From: Aeromicrobium duanguangcaii
Lineage (GTDB): Bacteria; Actinomycetota; Actinomycetes; Propionibacteriales; Nocardioidaceae
Length of the DNA: 64,000 nucleotides
NCBI RefSeq assembly: GCF_024508295.1
Contig: NZ_CP101990.1
Span: 682,001 to 746,000, forward strand
Reading direction: 5' to 3'
Position numbers and translations under genes: made by a program. How positions within the stretch are numbered: position 1 is the first letter of the stretch; each line of letters starts with the position of its first letter. Shown one piece after another: positions 57,903-64,000 of the stretch. The notes under the pieces were generated by a model, which ran no database searches, was not told where the DNA came from, and saw nothing but the letters and a program-made list of their open reading frames with translations.

Positions 57903-58991
57903 GTGGCCCTCACCATCGGAATCGTCGGACTTCCCAATGCCGGCAAGTCGACCCTGTTCAACGCCCTGACCAAGAACGACGTGCTCGCCGCGAACTACCC
58001 GTTCGCGACGATCGAGCCGAACGTCGGCGTGGTCGGTGTGCCCGATCCGCGGCTGGAGAAGCTGGCCGAGATCTTCGGCTCCGAGCGGATCCTGCCCGCC
58101 ACCGTCGAGTTCGTGGACATCGCCGGCATCGTCCGCGGTGCGTCCGAGGGCGAGGGCATGGGCAACAAGTTCCTGTCCCACATCCGTGACTCCGACGCGA
58201 TCTGCCAGGTCACCCGCGTGTTCCGCGACGAGGACGTCACGCACGTCGACGGCGATGTGAACCCCGCGAGCGACATCGAGACCATCTCGATCGAGCTGAT
58301 CCTGGCCGACCTGCAGACCGTCGAGAAGGCGCTGCCGCGACTCGACAAGGAGTCGCGCAAGGACAAGTCCCTCGCGGCCCAGTTCGAGGAGGCAAAGAAG
58401 GCCAAGGAGGCCCTCGAGGCCGGCACCGGCGTGCGCAACGCCGGACTCGACCTCGAGCTGCTGCGCGACCTGCACCTGCTGACCGCCAAGCGCTTCCTCT
58501 ATGTCTTCAACTGCGACATCGACGAGCTGTCCGACGAGGACCTCAAGGCCAAGATGCGCGAGATCGTCGCCCCCGCCGAGGCCGTCTTCCTCGACGCCAA
58601 GAGCGAGGCCGAGCTGGTCGAGCTGGGCGACGACGAGGAGGCCGAGCAGATGCGCGCCGAGATGCTCGCCGAGCTGGGCATCGAGGAGCCCGGCCTCGAC
58701 CAGCTGGCCCGCGTCGGCTTCTCGACCCTCGGCCTGCAGACCTACCTGACGGCGGGTCCGAAGGAGTCGCGCGCCTGGACGATCAAGAAGGGCGCCACCG
58801 CCCCCGAGGCCGCCGGTGTCATCCACACCGACTTCCAGAAGGGCTTCATCAAGGCCGAGATCGTGTCGTTCGACGACCTGGTCGCCGCCGGCTCGATGAA
58901 CGAGGCCAAGGCCGCCGGCAAGGTCCGCATGGAGGGCAAGGACTACGTCATGGCCGACGGCGACGTGGTGGAGTTCCGCTTCAACGTCTGA
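57903..58991 (+). CDS. ychF: Redox-regulated ATPase / GTPase YchF (OLA1 family)
   Basis: 362 residues from a GTG eight bases after TAGGCT (57889-57894). P-loop GLPNAGKS at 9-16, the switch-II DIAGIVRGAS, an inserted coiled coil (about 130-190) and the C-terminal TGS domain (TIKKGATAPEAAGVIHTDFQKGFIKAEI). YchF proteins prefer ATP and associate with ribosomes and stress responses. It is the last core gene before the mobile element (Rv1112 equivalent). Confidence 0.97.
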   Translation: MALTIGIVGLPNAGKSTLFNALTKNDVLAANYPFATIEPNVGVVGVPDPRLEKLAEIFGSERILPATVEFVDIAGIVRGASEGEGMGNKFLSHIRDSDAICQVTRVFRDEDVTHVDGDVNPASDIETISIELILADLQTVEKALPRLDKESRKDKSLAAQFEEAKKAKEALEAGTGVRNAGLDLELLRDLHLLTAKRFLYVFNCDIDELSDEDLKAKMREIVAPAEAVFLDAKSEAELVELGDDEEAEQMRAEMLAELGIEEPGLDQLARVGFSTLGLQTYLTAGPKESRAWTIKKGATAPEAAGVIHTDFQKGFIKAEIVSFDDLVAAGSMNEAKAAGKVRMEGKDYVMADGDVVEFRFNV

Positions 58992-59366
58992 ATCGGCGCG
59001 TTTGCGCAGGTCAGAGGGGAGTCAGGGCTCTCCAGTCCGCACATAGTCCGCAAGAATTTCAGTCACAACGTGCCTCTGCGCGCTTTAAACGCGGGTTTCG
59101 AGGGGGCGGCCGATGCCGCCGGTCCGGAGGATCGGCACGCGGCGGAACGCGGCGCGGCACACGCGGAATAACGCGCCTCTTTGCCCATCCAGGCTTCTCG
59201 AGATTCGCAGCGCGGAATCGACAGCGTGCGACGAGCGATGGGTGCGAATTCCCGCAAGCGAGGACATTGCGCGCCCGGAAAGAACTAGGCCCCAGGGGCT
59301 TTTCGCGCAATCCGAAGATGCCGATAGAGGCCGACCTGGGGCAGTGGTGCAAGGTTACCATCTCTC
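58992..59366. other. Intergenic boundary region between core genome and mobile element
   Basis: 375 bases without a convincing gene. Short open frames here have no family features. It contains the directly repeated AGTCCGCA at 59034-59041 and 59045-59052 with an 11-base period, and AT-richer patches around 59050-59095. The left end of the integrated element probably falls here, but no tRNA or other obvious insertion target is visible. Confidence 0.5.
59034..59052. repeat. Direct repeat AGTCCGCA, 11-base period (possible integrase arm site)
   Basis: Two exact copies of AGTCCGCA separated by CAT. Equal spacing of about one helical turn in direct orientation is usual for arm-type binding sites of tyrosine integrases. 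No third copy is seen nearby. The call rests on position next to the element boundary. Confidence 0.35.
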
Positions 59367-60467
59367 ATGACTTCGAGTGCCCCCGTTCGCATCCATCCCG
59401 ACTGGGTGTCCCCGCAGCGCTTCGCCGAGTACGAGAAGGCGGCCGGCGGAGATGAGGAGCTCGCGAGTCGTCTTTACGAGTGGAACGCGCGTGCCTCCTC
59501 TGCTCTGTTCGAGATGATTCACCACTTCGAGGTCCTGTTGCGAAACGCGATCGTTCGCCAGCTCGAACTCGACGGTCCAACTCCCTTGCTGCCACCGGGC
59601 ACGCCATGGGTTCAAGGAGCGAAGCAAGTTATCGAGGTCGAACGGCGCCTTACTCAGCTCGGCAAGATACCAACGGCAGGGCGCGTCTATTCCGGTCTCA
59701 CATTCGGTTTTTGGAAGTCGATGTTTGAGAACGACTACGAGGAGCTTTGGCGGCACTCACTGAAGTTCGTCTTCCGCCACTCACGAGCAGATCGACCTGT
59801 GATCCTGGCCTACCTCGAATCGCTCAACCGCCTTCGGAATCGCATCGCCCACCATGGCAGCCTCGTCGAACTGGACGTGCGGGGGGAGGTACAGAAGATC
59901 ATTCGGCTTGCGGGTTGGATCGATCCGGATGCCGGTCGGTGGATGAGTTCGCTCGAGCAAGTGAATGCAGTCTCCCAGGTGCGACCGATCAAACCGCCCC
60001 GCAACGTGATCCTTGTCCCTGCCTCCGAGGCGTGGGAACTTTACGCGAACCTCAAGCAGAACGTCTACGTGTTTCCGGCGGGCCGCTCTGTACGGGTTGT
60101 AGATCATCTTGCGTTCTACGCGGACCAAGAGGTGAAACCGGTGGTTCCGAAGATTCTTCATTGGTTCGACGCGATCGATTGGAGTAAACAGAACGCTTCG
60201 CGCTTGGCCAAGACTGGCGACCCGTTCGACAAGATCGTTGCGGGTGCCATATCGACGACCAAAACGAAGAAACCACGGGTGTGGGGCGACAGCGTCTACC
60301 AAGTCTTTGTTCTTTCAGGGCCCCGCGATTCGGAAACCCAATCGCTTCCGGCTGCGATTACTCACAGTCGTCGCGGCCGGGGAAGTGCCTTCGCGAAGGG
60401 GCAGCGTTACCACGCGATGTCCGAACTGCTGACTGCTAGGGACACTGCCGACTTGGCCTTACCTTGA
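59367..60467 (+). CDS. Abi-like HEPN protein with extra C-terminal domain
   Basis: 366 residues. The N-terminal ~200 residues follow the Abi-like (Abi_2, COG4823) pattern: an early YEWN.....LFEMIHHFEVLLRNAI helix (37-62), FGFWKSMF, YEELW, and LNRLRNRIAHH, which holds the HEPN motif Arg157-Asn158-x3-His162 (RNxxxH). HEPN proteins of this type are usually ribonucleases acting in abortive infection. From about residue 208 a separate domain begins; VVDHLAFYADQEVKPVVPKIL suggests a beta-rich, possibly PUA/EVE-like fold, which I cannot confirm. Codon use and GC differ from the core genes, indicating transfer. Confidence 0.8.
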   Translation: MTSSAPVRIHPDWVSPQRFAEYEKAAGGDEELASRLYEWNARASSALFEMIHHFEVLLRNAIVRQLELDGPTPLLPPGTPWVQGAKQVIEVERRLTQLGKIPTAGRVYSGLTFGFWKSMFENDYEELWRHSLKFVFRHSRADRPVILAYLESLNRLRNRIAHHGSLVELDVRGEVQKIIRLAGWIDPDAGRWMSSLEQVNAVSQVRPIKPPRNVILVPASEAWELYANLKQNVYVFPAGRSVRVVDHLAFYADQEVKPVVPKILHWFDAIDWSKQNASRLAKTGDPFDKIVAGAISTTKTKKPRVWGDSVYQVFVLSGPRDSETQSLPAAITHSRRGRGSAFAKGQRYHAMSELLTARDTADLALP

Positions 60468-61081
60468 CGTCAAGGGTTTGAACGGACGGGAATGTACTTC
60501 GCGGCTGCATGACGCGCTCTTATCGCTACTGGTCCGGGCGATCGCCGAACGGGGCTAAGGATGCCAGGATCCCTGCACATCCTTTGCCACCCGAGGAAAG
60601 CGCTCTCGCCAGCGGACCCGGCGCGGGTCAGCTTGGCGTAACCGGACCCAAGCCATCTCAGAGGACGACGGTGCCGCAAGACTCAACAGTCAGGGATCCG
60701 GCGATCGGCGTGTCTTCCCGCGAAACACCGTTCGGGCGTGGTGCTCTAGAAGCAGTTACGCATCCGCGTGGCGAGCGCCGGCGCTCCTTCCCCACGCCTT
60801 TGGTCTTGGGGAGCCCGCATGCCCGAACAGCTCGGAGCCCGCCCTGCCGGTGGTAACCCTCCCGCTAGCCACCTGCTGTCCGCGGGTCCGGCAGGCGCCG
60901 TAGGTCGTCCCCGTACGCGGCGCCATTCCCGAGCTTTCCGGGGCCGTAAGTACGGCGCGTTTTCAAGGCCGACCCTCTGTGCTGGTCCGCAGTGTTCTGT
61001 CGGTGCTGCGTTCTACCCTCCGAGAGTCAGCACCAACAGTCGACTTGCTTACCGGCAGCAGATAGTCGAGAGGAAGCACTT
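60468..61081. other. 614-base gap within the mobile element
   Basis: No gene is convincing. An open frame at 60509-60856 (plus) and one at 60470-60679 (minus) are of random composition with no start signals worth trusting. A weak hairpin with CCCCA/TGGGG ends lies at 60790-60811. The region could hold a promoter for the downstream pair, a small RNA or a decayed gene. Only the last bases (GAGAGGA at about 61068-61074) have a clear role, as ribosome binding site for the next gene. Confidence 0.4.
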
Positions 61082-61360
61082 GTGAAGTTCAAGATGAACC
61101 CCGGCGCCGAGAAGGCGATAGCAGACATGGCCGTTAAGGCCATGACTGAACGCTTCCAACCGATCCTCGATGGTCTGCACGCCGAGTACGCCGGGCAGCC
61201 GTTGGAGATCATCAAGCCCGTCCTGGCCGAGCGGTGGGCTGCAGGTAACGACGGTGCCAGCATCACCGACCCCGAACTCACCAACGTCGCACAGGCGATC
61301 AGTGACGGGATGCGAGTCGTCATGGTCGACGGACGCCTGCGCACCGAGCAGCCCGAGTAG
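61082..61360 (+). CDS. Small protein of unknown function, upstream of OLD nuclease
   Basis: 92 residues from a GTG with GAGAGGA eight bases upstream. Begins KFKMNPGAEKAIADMAVKAM; helical and acidic, with no TM segment, signal or known motif. It lies 73 bases before the OLD-type gene on the same strand, which suggests co-transcription. Whether it is an accessory of the nuclease or unrelated element cargo is unknown. Confidence 0.6.
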   Translation: MKFKMNPGAEKAIADMAVKAMTERFQPILDGLHAEYAGQPLEIIKPVLAERWAAGNDGASITDPELTNVAQAISDGMRVVMVDGRLRTEQPE

Positions 61361-61433
61361 CTCCGAGGCGTTCAAGTCAGTTCCATCCACGGCCGTCAGC
61401 AGCCACCTCGCGAGAAAGACACAGGGGAACACA

Positions 61434-63455
61434 GTGAGGATCGAGTCCGCACACGTGCGCAACTATCGCTCCATCATCGACAGCGGCACCTTCGAGATCG
61501 AGCCCGACAAGACCATCCTCGTTGGCATTAACGAGGCCGGGAAGACCGCCATCCTGCGCGGCATCCAGCAGGCCAGTCCGGCCGAGGACGCCACTAAGAT
61601 TGACTGGCTCTACGACGCACCTGCCGCACTGGTCGACGACATCCGTCGCGGCAACCTCAAGCAGGGAAACCTGCCCGTCGCAACCGTCACCATGGTCCCC
61701 GAAGAGAATGACCTCGCTGGCCTAAACCTCCCCGAGGGCTCCGACCGGATCCGGTTGGAGATGAAGTCGTGGCTCGACAACCGGCGCACATACCGCGTGC
61801 TAGGACTGCCCGCGTACCCGACCGTCGGCGACACTGAGAAGGCCATCCTCCGACTCGCAACCGCCATGAAGCAGCAGAGCGACGGCGACGCCAAGAAGGT
61901 CGGCGCCAAGTGGGGCGAGTGGTTCGAGGCCCACAGCGAGGTCGAGCCTCTTCAGGGCGACGCCGCCTCGGAGCTCAAGGACCTCCTCGACGCGGCGCTC
62001 CCGTTGTTCGCCGACGGATCTGCCGCCGAGGGGCACTGGGACACGCTCAACGCGCTGCAAAAGAGGAGCGCCGCCCTCGAAAAGGTCGGCCAGCATCTCC
62101 TCGACCGGATGCCCCCGTTTGTGTACTTCTCCTCATACTTCGCCGTGCGGCCGCGCATCCACCTCAACCGCCTCGCCGAGCGCGAGGCATCGGGTGAACT
62201 CGACCTGGCCTATGACTTCGGCAACCTTCAACTCCTGAAGTTCCTCGGCTTCACGGCCAAGGAACTTTCCGAAATGGACTCAAAGGCGCCCGAAAAGGGC
62301 CACAACTTCGAGAACGACGCCAACATGCAGAAGCAGTACGCGGCCGATCTCGCCGCCCACGAGCGTCGAGTCGCCGAACGCAAGAAGGCCCTGTATGCCG
62401 CCGGAGCTCGTCTGACGCAGGAGATCCGGCGCGTCTGGAACGACGAGACCCTCACGCTGCGCTTGGAAGTCGACGGCCAATACCTCCAGACTCTTGTCGA
62501 GGACGAACTTGGCCATCCCGTCGAACTTGACCAGCGCAGCGAGGGGTTTCGCTGGCTCGTGTCCTTTTTCGTCGTCTTCCACGCTCAGGCCGCTGACAAC
62601 CTCAAGGATGCGGTGCTCCTCCTCGACGAGCCCGGCCTGAGCTTGCATGCGCTCAAGCAACAGGAGTTCCGCAAGACCGTGTCCCGGCTAGCCGAGGGCA
62701 ACCAGGTCATCTACACCACTCACTCGCCTTTTATGGTCGGCGCTGACGAGCTGGACTCAGTGCGCATTGTTGAGATGGCCGACCGACGCGAGGGCACCAA
62801 GGTCAACACCCGCCTCGCGGTCGATGACCCCAAGTCGATCTACCCGTTGCAGGCAGCGCTGGGCTACGACCTCGCACAGAGCATGTTCACCCACCAGCGC
62901 AACCTTGTCGTCGAGGGCGTGACCGACCTGCTCTATGTCGAGGCGCTCAACGCCGCCTTCGCCGCCGAGGGTAAGGACGCGCTCGATGAGGGCATCGCTA
63001 TCGTGCCGGCGGGAAGCGCTAGCAAGGTCGTCTACTACAGCACCATCCTCACCAGCCAAAACCTTAAGGTCGCGGCCTTGCTGGACTCCGACGCCGCGGG
63101 CGACCGGGCTGCTGAGCAGGAGGCGCTGTGGCAACTGTTAACCGACAAGCGCATCCTCCGTACCGGAGACCACGTCGCCGGCGTGCAGCGCGCGGAGATC
63201 GAGGACCTATTCCGCACCACTCTCGGCGTGGTGGCACGTGACGCACTCGGCTGGGACAGCGTGGACAACATCGCTGGCCAGTCGTCCCGTCCGGTCATGG
63301 AGATCCTCGTCGCCGACCATGTGGGTGTGTCGAAGTGGAAGTTAGCGCGCAGGTTCACCCGCTGGCTGGCCGACAACGGCGCCGACGGGCTCACCGAGGA
63401 AGAGCACAAGGCGTGGTCCTCGCTCGTGAAGGCGACAAATAGGGCCCTCGCCTAA
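61434..63455 (+). CDS. OLD-family ATP-dependent nuclease (ATPase plus TOPRIM)
   Basis: 673 residues from a GTG with AGGGGAA upstream. SMC-like N-terminus (IESAHVRNYRSI) with Walker A GINEAGKT at 31-38. The ATPase is split by a long helical insertion; Walker B LLLDEPG has Asp398-Glu399, followed by the His switch YTTHSPFMV. The C-terminal TOPRIM domain has Glu494 (VVEGVTDLLYVE) and Asp551-x-Asp553 (LLDSDAAGD). OLD proteins nick and degrade DNA and often serve in phage defence. No UvrD-like helicase is visible nearby, so it is closer to class 1 (stand-alone) OLD than to Gabija. Confidence 0.88.
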   Translation: MRIESAHVRNYRSIIDSGTFEIEPDKTILVGINEAGKTAILRGIQQASPAEDATKIDWLYDAPAALVDDIRRGNLKQGNLPVATVTMVPEENDLAGLNLPEGSDRIRLEMKSWLDNRRTYRVLGLPAYPTVGDTEKAILRLATAMKQQSDGDAKKVGAKWGEWFEAHSEVEPLQGDAASELKDLLDAALPLFADGSAAEGHWDTLNALQKRSAALEKVGQHLLDRMPPFVYFSSYFAVRPRIHLNRLAEREASGELDLAYDFGNLQLLKFLGFTAKELSEMDSKAPEKGHNFENDANMQKQYAADLAAHERRVAERKKALYAAGARLTQEIRRVWNDETLTLRLEVDGQYLQTLVEDELGHPVELDQRSEGFRWLVSFFVVFHAQAADNLKDAVLLLDEPGLSLHALKQQEFRKTVSRLAEGNQVIYTTHSPFMVGADELDSVRIVEMADRREGTKVNTRLAVDDPKSIYPLQAALGYDLAQSMFTHQRNLVVEGVTDLLYVEALNAAFAAEGKDALDEGIAIVPAGSASKVVYYSTILTSQNLKVAALLDSDAAGDRAAEQEALWQLLTDKRILRTGDHVAGVQRAEIEDLFRTTLGVVARDALGWDSVDNIAGQSSRPVMEILVADHVGVSKWKLARRFTRWLADNGADGLTEEEHKAWSSLVKATNRALA

Positions 63456-63519
63456 CTGCGCAGGTTGCGGTAGATCCGGACTGAGCGACATTCTGGGCCA
63501 TGCAGCGCGAGCCCAGCAC

Positions 63520-64000
63520 TCAGACTGCACCGTCGCTTCCTCCCGTCAGGGTGTCGCTGGCGACTTGGGCGGTGCCTAGCGCGGCTTCCATGATCGACTC
63601 CGCAGCGGCCCTGGTCCGGTCCTCGGCGGTTGGCCAGAGGTGGGCGTAGGTGTTCAGAGTCGTCGTCGCTTTGGCGTGGCCCAAGGAACGCTGAACGGTC
63701 ACGACGTCGCAGCCGGAGGCGATGAGGCCTGACGCGTAGAAGTGGCGCAGGTCGTGGAGTTTGATCCCCGTGAGTTCGGCGTCGCGGAGGGTGAGGCGCC
63801 ACCAGTAGCCGACGGTGTTCTGGTGGGGCGGGTCGCCGCCCTCGCCGGCGAAAAGCCACCGCGCGTCGCCCGTCGTTCCGTGCGTGCGAACGTGCTCGGC
63901 GAGGATGTCGATGAGGCTGTCGGCGAGGTAGACGACGCGCTCCGAGCCGTACTTCGGCGGCCGAATGGTGACGGCACCTCGGTTGATCCGTTGGACCTGC
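63520..64000 (-). CDS. Tyrosine recombinase/integrase, C-terminal part; 5' end outside window
   Basis: About 159 residues, read from the right edge (first full codon at 63999) to the TGA at 63520-63522. The catalytic core is intact: LHDLRHFYASGLI carries the His-x-x-Arg pair, LGHAKATTTLNTYAH the second His and the nucleophilic Tyr. An upstream TIRPPKYGSERVVYLAD strand and RWLF are also typical of actinobacterial phage/ICE integrases. It faces left, with 64 bases between its stop and that of the OLD gene (convergent). Confidence 0.9.
   Translation of the reverse strand, partial: QVQRINRGAVTIRPPKYGSERVVYLADSLIDILAEHVRTHGTTGDARWLFAGEGGDPPHQNTVGYWWRLTLRDAELTGIKLHDLRHFYASGLIASGCDVVTVQRSLGHAKATTTLNTYAHLWPTAEDRTRAAAESIMEAALGTAQVASDTLTGGSDGAV

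Larger units (their letters stand above)
59000..64000. mobile_element. Left part of an integrated genetic element with defence-type cargo (runs off window)
   Basis: Right of ychF the sequence shifts to lower, uneven GC with less biased codon use. Visible content is an Abi-like HEPN protein, a 614-base gap, an unknown small protein, an OLD-family nuclease and the C-terminal part of a tyrosine integrase facing left. The exact left boundary is uncertain (58992-59366) and the right end is outside the window. Classification as phage remnant, ICE or genomic island is not possible from this part. Confidence 0.65.

Noticed and set aside
59113..59370. 85-codon open frame before the Abi-like gene
   Set aside because: No ribosome binding site, no recognisable similarity, composition like random GC-rich DNA, and other equally long frames overlap it on the other strand.
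60509..60856. 115-codon open frame in the element gap
   Set aside because: Translation is Pro/Ser/Arg-rich without motifs and there is no start signal; kept as part of the uncoded gap.
61434..63455. Complete Gabija (GajAB) system
   Set aside because: The OLD-type gene is followed by a convergent integrase and preceded by a 92-residue protein; no UvrD-like helicase (GajB) is present in the visible part.
58999..63470. TGCGCAGGT near 59003 and again near 63460 as possible attachment repeats
   Set aside because: Only nine bases match, both copies lie on the same side of the integrase gene, and such matches are expected by chance in GC-rich DNA.

Overview
The window is GC-rich chromosomal DNA from an actinobacterium. 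Evidence includes two clpP genes plus clpX, a mycothiol-type DsbA-family protein (Rv2466c family), RpiB of the actinobacterial type, LpqY-like sugar uptake, an MhuD-like haem oxygenase and many GTG starts. The general look suggests Nocardioidaceae/Propionibacteriales, but that is an inference from gene content only.

About 1-59 kb is ordinary core genome. By gene order remembered from Mycobacterium tuberculosis it looks like two ancestral neighbourhoods interleaved. Block A is at the two ends: YyaL family, TrhA family, short-chain cis-prenyltransferase and phoH at 0-4.2 kb, then fumC, glpX, DUF4245, xseB-xseA, ispH and ychF at 44.5-59 kb (compare Rv1084-Rv1112). Block B lies between them: pepN, DsbA family, rpiB, nei-like, tig, clpP1-clpP2, clpX, an Rv2449c-like oxidoreductase, valS, folC, DUF4233 and ndk at 4.2-41 kb (compare Rv2467 back to Rv2445c). 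Into block B are set moaD and moaE-moaA, two tRNA genes (Gly-TCC, Pro-TGG), hydrolases, a SpoIIE-type phosphatase, and, between the folC pair and ndk, a GH13 glucosidase with an LpqY-SugABC-like ABC transporter behind a perfect CRP-type palindrome. Further right are a CotH-kinase protein, a DUF2079 membrane protein, gamma-glutamyltransferase, RmuC, an MhuD-like gene and a second secreted lipase.

The core genes cover protein quality control (trigger factor to ClpXP, PepN), translation (valS, tRNAs), one-carbon and molybdenum cofactor synthesis (folC, moaADE), isoprenoids (ispH, cis-prenyltransferase), central carbon (fumC, glpX, rpiB), nucleotides (ndk) and DNA repair (nei, xseAB, rmuC). About twenty genes have a TANNNT-like box 6-8 bases before the start codon, the layout of leaderless transcription. 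A sequence fitting the ClgR consensus sits before clpP1.

From about 59.0 kb to the window end the character changes: lower and uneven GC, different codon use, long gaps, and the C-terminal half of a tyrosine integrase running off the right edge. This is the left part of an integrated element whose visible cargo is an Abi-like protein with a HEPN RNxxxH motif and an extra C-terminal domain, an unknown 92-residue protein and an OLD-family ATPase-TOPRIM nuclease. That cargo is the best candidate in the window for an under-described (probably anti-phage) system.
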